In this document: positions 1 to 9,452 of the stretch, one piece after another
Numbering within the stretch: the first letter of the stretch is position 1
How the letters are laid out: each line of letters starts with the position of its first letter
Source of the DNA: Rivularia sp. MS3
GTDB taxonomy: Bacteria > Cyanobacteriota > Cyanobacteriia > Cyanobacteriales > Nostocaceae
NCBI GenBank assembly: GCA_019192545.1
Contig: JAHCMI010000046.1
Location: forward strand, 1 to 64,000
Reading direction: 5' to 3'
Length of the DNA: 64,000 bases
Notes under the pieces: model-generated
Told to the model about the DNA's origin: nothing
Seen by the model: the letters and a program-made list of their open reading frames with translations, nothing else
The model's database searches: none
Program-made: the position numbers and the translations under genes

Positions 1-550
1 AAGTGCTGCTGATGCACTGGGTGAATTAGGAAATGCATCGGATAATGTTGTACAACAATTACTACCACTGCTTAAAGACACCGAATCAGATGTGCGTAGA
101 AGTGCTGCTGATGCCCTGGGTAAGTTAGGAAATGCTTCTGATAAAGTGATTGAACAATTACTACCACTAGTTAAAGATTCCGATTATTTCGTGCATGAAA
201 GCGCTATTTATGCGCTGGGTAAATTAGAAAAGACATCTGACAAAGTAATTGAACAATTACTACCGTTACTTAAAGACAATGAATGGTATATGCGTAGAAG
301 TGCTATTTCAGCCCTGAATCAATTAGGAAATACATCCGATAAAGTCATTGAACAATTAATACCATTACTTAAAGATCCTAGCAGGAAAGTACGTATCAAT
401 GCTCGATTTGCACTGAAGAAATTAGGAAATGCATCCGATAATGTTGTTGTCGCTCTAGAGAAATGGCTGGAGGAAGAACAAGATTCAGAATATAAACAAG
501 ATGGAATTAGTGCTTTATGGGATTTAGTAGTAGGAACATCATATAATTAA
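1..550 (+). CDS. HEAT-repeat protein, 5' end cut off by window edge
   Basis: The reading frame is open from the left edge and ends with TAA at 550, so only the C-terminal ~180 residues are visible. They consist of five or six tandem helical repeats of about 31 residues with the pattern VR.SA..ALG.LGN.SD.V..QLLPLLKD, typical of HEAT/PBS-lyase-type repeats. Such solenoids act as protein-protein scaffolds; in cyanobacteria they occur in phycobilin lyases and in large NACHT or regulatory proteins. No catalytic domain is visible, so the function of the full protein cannot be assigned. A GTG at 92 lies inside a repeat and is not a credible start. The repeats are very similar at DNA level, suggesting recent internal duplication. 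I am confident of the family but not of the role. Confidence 0.85.
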   Translation, partial: SAADALGELGNASDNVVQQLLPLLKDTESDVRRSAADALGKLGNASDKVIEQLLPLVKDSDYFVHESAIYALGKLEKTSDKVIEQLLPLLKDNEWYMRRSAISALNQLGNTSDKVIEQLIPLLKDPSRKVRINARFALKKLGNASDNVVVALEKWLEEEQDSEYKQDGISALWDLVVGTSYN

Positions 551-625
551 CTTCATTTCCTTACCTGCTCCTATAAGACAAGTATTTTATCTTTTAACAA
601 CTTTGAGTTTTTTTATAAGTCAAAC

Positions 626-690
626 GGTGCGTTACGACTCTTTTAATTGATAACCTCGAACAAATGATTCCGATGTCATAACACACCCTA
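626..690. repeat. Dispersed hairpin-type repeat GGTGCGTTA...TAACACACC
   Basis: A GGTGCGTTA-type left end and a TAACACACCCTA right end are nearly inverted copies of each other. A second copy with the same ends and unrelated interior sits at about 36176-36243. It is probably a small palindromic intergenic repeat of the kind common in heterocystous cyanobacteria. Confidence 0.5.
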
Positions 691-708
691 CAAAGTCTTT
701 CTTTATTT

Positions 709-738
709 AACCTTTAACCTTTAACCTTTAACCTTTGA
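709..738. repeat. Heptameric short tandem repeat (TTTAACC)n
   Basis: About four head-to-tail copies of TTTAACC lie just downstream of the stop of the leftward TPR gene. Short tandemly repeated heptamers (STRRs) are a known genomic signature of heterocystous cyanobacteria. Confidence 0.75.
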
Positions 739-742
739 CTTC

Positions 743-2590
743 CTAAGAATTCCTCCGATACTCTTCTATCAATGTAGGAATATAATCGTACCCATCTACA
801 CCGATAAAAGAAATCATTTTGGGACGATTTTTTCCCAAGGATTGTTTAAAACCTTCTTCTCCCAACTGATTTTGTAAAATTGATAATAACCTTGCTGGCT
901 TATGCCATTCTCGGGAAGCTATTTGATTGAGTATATACATTCCTAACGATGCTGTATAAATTGCTCTTTCAAAATTGGCTAAACTGTAATTGGCTTCTGC
1001 TAAATTAGCTAAATTTAAACCTTGTAAATATAAATCGCCGGAAGTTTGTGCTGTCTTAAAACCTTCTTCTAAATTCTTGATAGCTTCTGAAGCTTGCTCG
1101 GTAACTATATAAGCTAATCCCAAACTACTTAAACATAAACCTTTACTTTGCAAATCCCCCAATTTTTCGGATAAATTCAAACCTTGCTTGAGATAATTTA
1201 TTGCCATCTCATAGGTTTCTGCTTCTGCTTCCGATTCTTGAGCCTGCATGACTTCGCTATAACCCAAATTCGCTAAAGCATTGGCTTCGGAAATTTTATC
1301 CCCTGCTTGTCTGCTAAATATCAATGCTCGTTGAGAATTATTGATGGCTTCAGTATAATTCTTCAACTCTACATAAGTACGACTCAAGTGATTTAAGTTG
1401 GCAATTTCACAAGCTTTATCTTCAGCATTCCTAGCAATTTCTAAAGCTTGTTGATGAAATTTTACCGAGCTTTCATATTGTCCTAATGCTCTTTGAGAAT
1501 AACCCAAAATTGTTAAAATTCTCGCCTTTTCTTGAGTTCCTTCGACTCTTTGTAAAGGCTCATCTAAATAGGAAAGCGCATCTTTTAAATAATTACCTGA
1601 AAAGGAAGCAAAAATACCACCATATAAAGGAAAATACGGTCTTTGTGAAAAATTTCGCAGTATTTGTAACACTATCTGCCATGCCGCACTACCATAAGAA
1701 GTATCGGCACCAAAACCGTTTCCTAATTGACTCCAAATAATCGAAAATGTTAAGAAAGTTGATATTGATAAGTTAGAGCCTGCTTTGACATTATAAGCTT
1801 GTTGGTCAAACCAATTAACTAATCCTCGCTGCAAATATTGCAAGCTCAAAGTTAATTCAACCCAATCGCTTAAACCAATACTGCGGTGATTTTGAGCAAA
1901 TTCTATGGGAGATTCCTGCTTAGCTAAAGTACTAAATAAACCTTTGCTAAATTCTCCATCAACTTGTTTTCCCCAAGTTGCCCAGGGACCATTTTCTCCC
2001 GGTATTCCACCAAATCCGATTGATGCCCGATTCTGTTCGTACATCCAGCTTATCAAATGCTGTTGTAATTTCCCCCAAGAACTAATTCCCTTAGTAATTC
2101 CTTGGGCAAATTCATTTAAATAATCTAACTTAAAAGTCTCGGCATTCTTTTGTAACGATTTTGCCAATTGCTGGAGTTGTTTTTGGTTTAAAGGATGTTT
2201 GCGATTTGGATCGGTAACTCGCAAAAATATCGCCAAACGTTCGTTTTCTGGGGCTGTAGTGATTTCTCTCGCAGCAGATAAAATTGATTCTGTTGCTTTA
2301 TTTTGTTCCTCTACCTGCTTCCATTGCGTTTGAATCGTCTTTAATGCCCTTAAACTACGGGTTGCCTTTGCTTTCTTGAATTCGTCAGTTTGAGCATCCA
2401 CTTGTTGCTGAGTAGATTCCAAATTTTCGCTCAAAACTAACTCAAATACTTCTCCAGTTCCTACGGTAACGCCTTTGAGCAGCATTTGATACACTTGCCC
2501 TTGAGAGCTAATTTTACCCTTTAAGGTAGCTTGGACAATTTCATCGACTAAGGCTAGATATTTATCCCGTAATGACAAAGATTCAGACAC
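743..2590 (-). CDS. Tetratricopeptide-repeat protein, cyanobacterial type, 615 aa
   Basis: The protein starts at GTG 2590 (MSESLSLRDKYLALVDEIVQ). The first ~130 residues are charged and helical and carry no signal peptide, suggesting a cytoplasmic protein. Residues ~340-590 form at least five TPR units, recognisable from spaced A..LG..Y....Y..A......AL......D patterns. TPR arrays mediate protein-protein contacts. No enzymatic motif is visible. The gene stands alone: the next gene upstream (argD) has the same orientation but is 670 bp away, and the downstream neighbour is convergent. Function unknown; the family call rests on the repeats. Confidence 0.8.
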   Translation of the reverse strand: MSESLSLRDKYLALVDEIVQATLKGKISSQGQVYQMLLKGVTVGTGEVFELVLSENLESTQQQVDAQTDEFKKAKATRSLRALKTIQTQWKQVEEQNKATESILSAAREITTAPENERLAIFLRVTDPNRKHPLNQKQLQQLAKSLQKNAETFKLDYLNEFAQGITKGISSWGKLQQHLISWMYEQNRASIGFGGIPGENGPWATWGKQVDGEFSKGLFSTLAKQESPIEFAQNHRSIGLSDWVELTLSLQYLQRGLVNWFDQQAYNVKAGSNLSISTFLTFSIIWSQLGNGFGADTSYGSAAWQIVLQILRNFSQRPYFPLYGGIFASFSGNYLKDALSYLDEPLQRVEGTQEKARILTILGYSQRALGQYESSVKFHQQALEIARNAEDKACEIANLNHLSRTYVELKNYTEAINNSQRALIFSRQAGDKISEANALANLGYSEVMQAQESEAEAETYEMAINYLKQGLNLSEKLGDLQSKGLCLSSLGLAYIVTEQASEAIKNLEEGFKTAQTSGDLYLQGLNLANLAEANYSLANFERAIYTASLGMYILNQIASREWHKPARLLSILQNQLGEEGFKQSLGKNRPKMISFIGVDGYDYIPTLIEEYRRNS

Positions 2591-2904
2591 TTTAGTAACT
2601 ATTATAATGAGGAAGGTTTATTAATTCTAATTGTACTGGGCAGCAGGAATAGATAATAAAGAAAAGATTATAAATTTTCTAGTTTCTAGATTACTTGTCT
2701 TTAGCTATCTTAATCGTTTACTGGTATAGCTTTAGCAGATGCTATCAATTTAGTACTTTTCTATATGTAATGAGGTGTAGGTGTTAAACTGAATGCAGTG
2801 TGTTATTCGCTTTAATTGTAGAGTAACGCATTAAATTGTTAGCTATTGATGCGTTACTACTTATACTAACACATTGATATATTGCTAAATAATTTATAAA
2901 AATC

Positions 2905-2937
2905 AGAAATCCGGTTTTTACTAAAAGCCGGATTTCT
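2905..2937 (-). terminator. Hairpin followed by T-run on minus strand, possible terminator
   Basis: The ten-base arms AGAAATCCGG / CCGGATTTCT are extended by T:A pairs around a short loop. On the minus strand the stem is followed by GATTTTTATAAA, as expected for a Rho-independent terminator, but the nearest upstream leftward gene (argD) ends 320 bp away. It may instead belong to the dispersed AGAAACCGG hairpin family also seen at 3171 and 14744. Confidence 0.45.
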
Positions 2938-3170
2938 CATGATGATTTGTTTGATTTTTTCTCAGGTTTGGGAAAAATTACAGCTAAAAATATTTTCGTC
3001 TCAAATCTAAAAGTATATTTAAGAATTATTCGGCGAATATAATTTGCTACTGCACGAGTAAAATTCACCTCCGTAAATTAACGAACTTCCTAAGAAGCTA
3101 AGAGGTTTGAGCGGCTCATATTGCTTCTTTTCTTGTAACGTACTTACTCTTAATTAAACTGATAATAAAG

Positions 3171-3198
3171 AAACCCGATTTTTCACAAAACCGGGTTT
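3171..3198 (-). terminator. Hairpin downstream of argD, likely terminator
   Basis: The imperfect inverted repeat AAACCCGATTTTT / AAAACCGGGTTT lies about 60 bases past the argD stop and is followed on the minus strand by CTTTATTATC. The position suits a transcription terminator for argD. Confidence 0.5.
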
Positions 3199-3259
3199 AT
3201 ATTAATTGATTAAGCTAATTTAACGGGATGTAAAAACAGAAATTTTTTTCTTTTGAATT

Positions 3260-4522
3260 TTAACTGCGGATTTCTTCGATTACCTTACCAACAATCTGCA
3301 ACGCTGTATTTACTTCAGCTTCTGTCACAATTAACGGCGGTACGAAACGAACAACTTGAGTACCTGCTGGAGCAAGCATTAAACCTTCTTTCATGGCAGC
3401 TTTGACTATATCAATAGCATTGAATCCAATATCTGCTTGCAGTTCCATGCCGTTGATTAAACCCCAACCGCGTACTTCAGTGATATATTCGGGATATTTT
3501 GCGGCAAGATTTCGCAAACCTTGGCGTAATTGTTCGCCTCTTTCCCCTACATTTCCTAAAATGTTCTCTTTTTCTATAGTATTGCAAACGGCGATCGCTG
3601 CTGCACAAGCGAAGGGATTGCCGCCAAAAGTACTAGCATGTTCGCCAGAGCGCAATACATCGCAGGAATTTTTTGCCATCATGGCACCGATGGGGATACC
3701 GCCACCTAAACCTTTAGCACTGGTAAAAACATCTGGCTCGACTCCAAGCTGTTCGTAACCCCACAGTTTGCCACTGCGTGCCATTCCGACTTGTACTTCG
3801 TCGAAGATTAACAATATGCCGGTTTCGTCGCAAATCTGACGCAGCTTTTGAAAATATTCGATATCCCCAGGGCGAACACCTCCTTCTCCTTGTAAAGGTT
3901 CCAACATGATAGCCGCTACAGCATAATCACCTTCATCTAAGTCGCTGATTGCTGCTTCTACGGCTTTGATGTCGTTGTAAGCAACGTAACTAAATCCCGG
4001 CACTAAAGGGTTAAAGTTTTTCTGATACTTTGGTTGCCCTGTGGCGGTAATTGTAGCTAAAGTTCGTCCGTGGAAACTTGAGTTAGCAGTTAAAATTATT
4101 GGTTTATCAATGTTTAAAACGGTATGAGCGTATTTTCTCGCCAACTTAATCGCTGCTTCGTTGGCTTCTGCACCGGAATTACAGAAAAATACTTTGTCGG
4201 CACAGGAATTATTAACTATCCAACTTGCTAATTCTCCTTGCTCGGGAATGTAGTAAAAATTTGAAACGTGGTGTATTTTTTGTATTTGCTTGGTTACTGC
4301 TTCTATTAATGCGGGATGGGCATGTCCCAAGGTGCAAGTCGCAATTCCGGCAACAAAGTCTAAGTATTCCTTGCCTTCGGTATCCCACAAACGGCATCCA
4401 GCGCCTTTTTCTATAGCTACAGGAAAACGTCCGTAAGTGGACATTACAACTTCGTCAAAGTTTTCTTTATTAAAAGGGTTAGATGATAAGTCTGCTTGTG
4501 GAACAAGAGTCTCTATGCTCAC
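3260..4522 (-). CDS. argD: Acetylornithine aminotransferase (class III, PLP)
   Basis: This 420-residue enzyme transfers an amino group from glutamate to N-acetylglutamate semialdehyde in arginine biosynthesis, in the cytoplasm. Class III aminotransferase marks are clear: the phosphate-binding NSGAEANEAAIKLARK segment near residues 115-130, SFHGRTLATITATG near 149-162, the cofactor-nitrogen Asp in IFDEVQVGM (D241) and the Schiff-base lysine in FTSAKGLGGGIP (K270). The length is normal for ArgD. The start is GTG at 4522 (MSIETLVPQADL), with no better ATG nearby. It is a stand-alone gene in this window, as usual for cyanobacterial arginine genes. A related omega-aminotransferase is possible, but the motif spacing fits ArgD best. 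Confidence 0.93.
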   Translation of the reverse strand: MSIETLVPQADLSSNPFNKENFDEVVMSTYGRFPVAIEKGAGCRLWDTEGKEYLDFVAGIATCTLGHAHPALIEAVTKQIQKIHHVSNFYYIPEQGELASWIVNNSCADKVFFCNSGAEANEAAIKLARKYAHTVLNIDKPIILTANSSFHGRTLATITATGQPKYQKNFNPLVPGFSYVAYNDIKAVEAAISDLDEGDYAVAAIMLEPLQGEGGVRPGDIEYFQKLRQICDETGILLIFDEVQVGMARSGKLWGYEQLGVEPDVFTSAKGLGGGIPIGAMMAKNSCDVLRSGEHASTFGGNPFACAAAIAVCNTIEKENILGNVGERGEQLRQGLRNLAAKYPEYITEVRGWGLINGMELQADIGFNAIDIVKAAMKEGLMLAPAGTQVVRFVPPLIVTEAEVNTALQIVGKVIEEIRS

Positions 4523-4751
4523 GGCTTAACTCCTGAATATCAGTATATTTACACAAACTGCATTCTCTAAGGAAAGAAGAATGGCTACCAAAAGTAACTA
4601 CACCCATTTCACGAACACAGCAAAAACAAATTAATGCAAGAAGTCTATATTGTAGTGTGATTTACTTTTTTTGGAAATACAGTTTTACATTACGTCTGGT
4701 AAAACACTGTCATGAGTACTAATACAAATTTTAATTTAACATTTTGTTTAG

Positions 4752-4786
4752 ATAGGGAATAGGGAATAGGGAATAGGGAATAGGGA
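4752..4786. repeat. Heptameric short tandem repeat (GGGAATA)n
   Basis: Four to five head-to-tail GGGAATA units lie in the gap between argD and the pseudouridine synthase gene. The complementary array (TATTCCC) recurs at 26073-26104, upstream of the kinase gene. These are typical STRRs of heterocystous cyanobacteria. Confidence 0.8.
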
Positions 4787-4874
4787 AAAACAATATCACT
4801 GAGTAGCAATTATATAAACAATCGTGCTTGAATACTTATCTCTGTAGGAAGAAAAAATACTTCCAATTACCGCG

Positions 4875-6704
4875 TTAAAACGGTGTTTCTGCTTGCAAAT
4901 GTATTTTTTCTGCGGAATAGGGATGCTCAAATGCAATTTCTCTGGCGTGAAGATGCAGCCGATTGGCTTGTGTAAATTCGTTCCCGTAAAGTTTATCTCC
5001 GAGAATAGGGAGATTTAAACCTTGTTTATCGGCGGCATGAATTCGTAATTGATGAGTTCTTCCAGTCAAAGGAATAAATTCGATGCGAGTATAATTTGCT
5101 TGTTTACTTAAAACTTTGAATTTAGTTATACAAGGTTTGCCGTGTTGATAATTTACTTCTTGGTAAGGACGATTTTCGGGATTTCCCCATAATGGCAGTT
5201 CGATGGTACCTTCTTTATTTGACAAATTATTTAATAAATTCCCCCAAAGAATTGCTTCGTAAACTTTTTTCACCAGTCTTTGCTCAAACTGCTTACTCAA
5301 TAAACTGTGAACTTGTTTATTTTTTGCTAGCAGTAAAATACCAGAAGTATCCATATCCAATCGATGCACTGCCGTAATGTTTTCGCAATTGGGTAATAAA
5401 TTAATTAGACGGCTGACAACACTATCTTGATTGTCATGGTATCTTCCGGGAACAGATAGTAAACCAGACGGTTTATTCACCGCAATCAAACATTCATCTT
5501 GGTAGATAATCGGAATCTCTCCGGGATTGGGAAAATAGTTAAACGAATTTGATTTTAAACCCGACAACAGAAAACCCATCAATGGCTGACAGCGTTCGAT
5601 ACAAGCACCGTAGAATTCTCCAGGTATTTTATCTTGAGTAGATTTTCCCCACCAAAATTCGGCGATCGCTAATGGTTTTAGGTTATTATTTGCAGCATAA
5701 TGAAGTAATTTTGGGGTACAACAGTCTCCCGTTCCTGTAGGTAAGCCTTGAGGCATTAATTGCTCTAAATTTGCCGAATTGCCCAGAAAATTCATGATTG
5801 TATAAGCTGCGTGCATCTGCGATTGCAATTTGCGGGATGTTTCTTTACGCTGCTGCTTTAATTCTCGAATGCGTATATCTGCATTGTGAATTATCTGCTT
5901 TATCGGCATTAAAGCTTTATCGCGCTGTCGTTTGAGTAACTTTCGTTCAATCCCATCTTGACGGCTTTCTTGTTTGAGTTTTTCTAATTCTGTATTTAAT
6001 ACCAAGCTTGGGTAAGTTATTGCCGTAATCAAAAAAGTCAAATAATTGCTAATATTTGGAGATAATCCATATTCTAGAAATGAATGCTTCGCTAATCTTT
6101 GTTTTTCTAGTAATGACGCTTTATATAAGAAAATTAATTGAATAATTAAAATATGGTGCGATTTTTCTAACTTGAGATTGTTGCAAAGTTGCTGACGTTT
6201 TCGATTCCGCTGCTGCTTATTAATTTGATGCTGTTGAGCCATTTCTTGCAAGCGTTGTTCAAAATCAAACTTTATTGTTTCATATTGTTGTCTTTGAGGA
6301 AGCTGTTTTAACTGAATAATTTCTTGTTTGACAGCTTCTAATTCTGCCAAAGTACGACTTTCTTCTAAAACTACTTTTTCTCTGCCAGGAATTGCAGGCA
6401 CCCAACCTTCAATAACGCTACTGCCATTAAGTAACCCAGAAAATGCTTTGAGTATTCTTTTTTCACCGCTTGGTAATTCGACTATTAATATGCCGTACAT
6501 TTTCCCTTCACGGGAATAGATTTGATTATTCGCGAGTTGTCGCATTAATCCACGAGCAATAAATTCTGCTTCCTGAGTGCGGGGAAGTTGTAATAATTCC
6601 CCATCAGCAGAATATCCACGATAGTAATAAGTCGGAGATAGATTATTAATTTTATAATTAGCGTCGATGAAATCTGAAAGCGGGTGAAGGAGTAACATCC
6701 TCAT
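4875..6704 (-). CDS. RluA-family RNA pseudouridine synthase with long N-terminal extension
   Basis: The 609-residue protein has an RluA-type catalytic domain at ~395-600. It shows the catalytic-Asp motif HRLDMDTSGILLLAKN (D450), the preceding IAVNKPSGLLSVPGR strand and the C-terminal TGRTHQLRIHA and GDKLYG motifs. This enzyme isomerises specific uridines of rRNA or tRNA. The first ~390 residues are an extension with a coiled-coil stretch (~115-300, rich in Gln/Lys/Arg) and a segment containing PTGTGDCCTPKLLHYAA and LAIAEFWWG (~320-355). As far as I recall, that arrangement is found in a long RluA subfamily of cyanobacteria and proteobacteria. No S4 domain is seen. Two adjacent ATGs (6704, 6698) could serve as start. 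The exact target base cannot be told from sequence. Confidence 0.88.
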   Translation of the reverse strand: MRMLLLHPLSDFIDANYKINNLSPTYYYRGYSADGELLQLPRTQEAEFIARGLMRQLANNQIYSREGKMYGILIVELPSGEKRILKAFSGLLNGSSVIEGWVPAIPGREKVVLEESRTLAELEAVKQEIIQLKQLPQRQQYETIKFDFEQRLQEMAQQHQINKQQRNRKRQQLCNNLKLEKSHHILIIQLIFLYKASLLEKQRLAKHSFLEYGLSPNISNYLTFLITAITYPSLVLNTELEKLKQESRQDGIERKLLKRQRDKALMPIKQIIHNADIRIRELKQQRKETSRKLQSQMHAAYTIMNFLGNSANLEQLMPQGLPTGTGDCCTPKLLHYAANNNLKPLAIAEFWWGKSTQDKIPGEFYGACIERCQPLMGFLLSGLKSNSFNYFPNPGEIPIIYQDECLIAVNKPSGLLSVPGRYHDNQDSVVSRLINLLPNCENITAVHRLDMDTSGILLLAKNKQVHSLLSKQFEQRLVKKVYEAILWGNLLNNLSNKEGTIELPLWGNPENRPYQEVNYQHGKPCITKFKVLSKQANYTRIEFIPLTGRTHQLRIHAADKQGLNLPILGDKLYGNEFTQANRLHLHAREIAFEHPYSAEKIHLQAETPF

Positions 6705-7093
6705 ATTTTACAGCTTATGGATAATTACTGAGTTAATATAATTGTCTTTTGGTTATTAATTCAACAGTAATAGTTGCTTTCTTAATAGTTTTCGTTTTTA
6801 ATTCACAGATTACGAATTATATTCGCACTCACATAAATTATAATTCTAATATTTAAATAAAAAACTAATTATATCTCAAATTTCAAGTTATATATTTTTC
6901 CTCAAACCTCATTTTGCCGAATTAACTATCTATTCCTTCTATTTATAGGCTTATACAGAGGTGTTTATCATCAGCAAACTTTTATCAAATAGCTAAGTAG
7001 CTTAAAAAAATACTAGTGAATTTGATTACAATTCTTGACAATTTAACATGACCAAATTTGAAAAGACCTTTCACGAAAAGAAGTATTATAAAA

Positions 7094-9328
7094 ATGATTA
7101 TAAGTCACTTGGATTTCCTTATGAGCATACCAACAAAACATACTCCTACCCTTGAAATCCAGCGAGTAAAAACCGCTTCAACGACTCAGCAAGATACTAC
7201 CCTCAGCCTCGACGAGCTATCTAAATCTATCTATGATGCTCTAACTCAATATCCTTACTACATCGTCGTCAATGGTTTTACTCCCCTACGAGAGCGCAAT
7301 CAATTAATGGATTTAGCCCGTGCGATTCGAGCCAAAATTTCCCCACCGTCTAAAACTAATCACGAGAATCTAAACAAAGTTTCTTTTACAAAAGTCTACA
7401 TCAACGGTAAATCCGTCGAAGCTGACGAAAGCAGCGTTACCCGCTACAGTCGCACTCATTTACGATTAACTCCTCATACCGATTCATCCTATATGATGTT
7501 ACCCCACGAGATTGTGGGTTTTCACTGTATCGAAGCCGATGACAATGGTGGTGAGTCTATTATGGTACCGATTGACGATATTTTACAAAATATTGACCAA
7601 GAGGTTTTAGCGTGTTTGCGAGAACCAGTTTATCCATTTGGACAGGATTACCACGCTATTGTCTGCGGTGATGAAGATAATCCTTTAATTCGCTACTATC
7701 AAGCTCAAATAGAGCGTTCTTTAAATAAAAATAATCCCCTGTCACAAAAACATCAAGCAGCCCTCAAAATACTAGATGAACTACTCGATAAAAGTCATCT
7801 ACAGCAAAAATTTCATTTACAACCCGGTCAAATTGTATTCATGCATAACCACAAAGTAATGCACGGGCGAACAGCGCTGTCACCCGAAAGTAAGCGCGTA
7901 CTTTACCGTCTGCGGATGCATGTAAATAGATTGGACAATCAAGGAAAAATTGCCGCCCCTCATAATCTTAATACCTATATGGCATTAGCTACAGAATTAG
8001 AAGATATGGGACGAATTGAATCGGCTTTGCAACAATATCGATGTGCGATTGAGCTTTTCGGAGATGATATGAATCTACTTAACGCTTATGGTTCTCTACT
8101 GCTGAAAATTGGGCAATTTGAACGAGCCACGGAAATATTTCATAAATGCAAAGTTATTAATCCCAACGATTATGAAAGCGGACTTGCTCTATCAGGTTTG
8201 GCTCGAATGAAAGGAAATCTCCCCGAAGCCAAAGCTCTTTTAAAACCGGTGATGGAAGCTCACCCCCTGATTACAGAGAATGAAAATGAATTATCACCGC
8301 AACAGCCGACAATATTAAGAATACGCGGAATAGAAGACGCTGCCTACAGTATTCTCAGAAGTTCCGATGGTACCTCGAAAAAACTATTGAGGGGAGGACA
8401 TTTTTCTATAAGTAACCTGGTTAATGACGAAGACTACAACATGGTTTTATTGAATGTCTTTGAAAATAATGTAGATAACCTAAAGGAATTTCCCAAATTT
8501 GACTTAATGCTCAATACCATTGCTTGTCCCGATTCTAAACAAGCATCATTGCTAGCAACAGCAAGATTTGTAGATTGTTATCCCGACATTCCAATTATCA
8601 ATCATCCCCGTCAGGTACTAGAAACAAGTCGAATTCGCAACAGTTTGCGTCTAAATACAATACCGGGAGTAAAATTTCCCAAAACTGAGAAAGTTTACTG
8701 GAGTGGAAAGAATTTAGCAGAAATTATCAAAACTATCTTTGGTTGGGGATTCGAGTTTCCTTTTATTGTCCGTAAAGTCGGCTCACAAACGGGACAAAGT
8801 GTCGCTCTCATAAACAACAAACAAGCATTACGCGAACATTTTCAGAATAGTCCCAGCAATCAAGAATATTACATTATTCAGTTTCAAGATTGTCAGATTC
8901 GTCGCAACGTGTATCATAAAATGCGTCTGTTTTTTATCGACGGTACCCTGTATCCAGTGGCGAATGTTTTCAACAACACATGGGATATCCATTCCGGCGA
9001 TCGCTACAGTGTAATGTATGAGAGTCAATGGATGCAGACAGAAGAGCGAGCCTTTTTAGGTGACACCTGCGGCTATTTAGGATGTGAAAATTTTAACCGT
9101 CTATATAGAATTTACGACATTATCAAACTGGATTTTTTCGGTATAGATTTAACAATTCTCCCCAACGGAACAATATTTATCTTTGAACTGAATGCAGCCA
9201 TGAGACATAACTTCGACCATGCAGGAAATTTTCCCTACACCAGACCTTATTTAGAAAAAGTTTCGGATGCTTTTGCTCGGATGGTGAAGGATAGGCTCGT
9301 AGTTGCGCTTAAGCGCCAAAATACTTAA
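7094..9328 (+). CDS. TauD-like dioxygenase / TPR / ATP-grasp fusion protein, putative peptide-modifying enzyme
   Basis: Three modules are visible (numbering from an upstream TTG at 7058). The first (~40-295) resembles TauD/TfdA 2-oxoglutarate-Fe(II) dioxygenases: the HxD iron motif PHTDSS (H140, D142), the distal iron His in HKVMHGRTAL (H269) and a following Arg (R280) for 2-oxoglutarate. The second (~305-410) contains two or three TPR units. The third (~430-750) resembles an ATP-grasp ligase, with FPFIVRKVGSQTGQSV as the nucleotide-binding strand/loop and IFIFELNAAMRH as the metal-binding E-x-N motif. The start is uncertain: ATG 7094 and ATG 7121 are both possible and neither has a strong ribosome site. 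It converges on the HlyD/ABC/precursor genes, so a role in modifying the 13694-13930 peptide is plausible but inferred. The C-terminus runs into a dispersed palindromic repeat. Confidence 0.75.
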   Translation: MIISHLDFLMSIPTKHTPTLEIQRVKTASTTQQDTTLSLDELSKSIYDALTQYPYYIVVNGFTPLRERNQLMDLARAIRAKISPPSKTNHENLNKVSFTKVYINGKSVEADESSVTRYSRTHLRLTPHTDSSYMMLPHEIVGFHCIEADDNGGESIMVPIDDILQNIDQEVLACLREPVYPFGQDYHAIVCGDEDNPLIRYYQAQIERSLNKNNPLSQKHQAALKILDELLDKSHLQQKFHLQPGQIVFMHNHKVMHGRTALSPESKRVLYRLRMHVNRLDNQGKIAAPHNLNTYMALATELEDMGRIESALQQYRCAIELFGDDMNLLNAYGSLLLKIGQFERATEIFHKCKVINPNDYESGLALSGLARMKGNLPEAKALLKPVMEAHPLITENENELSPQQPTILRIRGIEDAAYSILRSSDGTSKKLLRGGHFSISNLVNDEDYNMVLLNVFENNVDNLKEFPKFDLMLNTIACPDSKQASLLATARFVDCYPDIPIINHPRQVLETSRIRNSLRLNTIPGVKFPKTEKVYWSGKNLAEIIKTIFGWGFEFPFIVRKVGSQTGQSVALINNKQALREHFQNSPSNQEYYIIQFQDCQIRRNVYHKMRLFFIDGTLYPVANVFNNTWDIHSGDRYSVMYESQWMQTEERAFLGDTCGYLGCENFNRLYRIYDIIKLDFFGIDLTILPNGTIFIFELNAAMRHNFDHAGNFPYTRPYLEKVSDAFARMVKDRLVVALKRQNT

Positions 9329-9405
9329 CCCGAAGGCGAAAACCTGGCAAATACTAACTTTTTACCACCTATCAAAACGAATAGTCTGTCATATTAGTTT
9401 TGATG

Positions 9406-9447
9406 GGTTCGTAGTTGCGCTTTAGCGCTAAAGCGCAACTACGAACC
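9406..9447. repeat. Perfect 42-bp palindrome between convergent genes
   Basis: The arm GGTTCGTAGTTGCGCTTTAGC is followed directly by its exact reverse complement. It lies between the convergent dioxygenase/ATP-grasp and HlyD genes and could act as a bidirectional terminator, although it lacks a T-run. Partial copies with the same CGTAGTTGCGCTTAAGCG core occur at ~9296-9319 (inside the end of the upstream gene) and ~18308-18331, so it belongs to a dispersed family. Confidence 0.85.
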
Positions 9448-9452
9448 TATAA

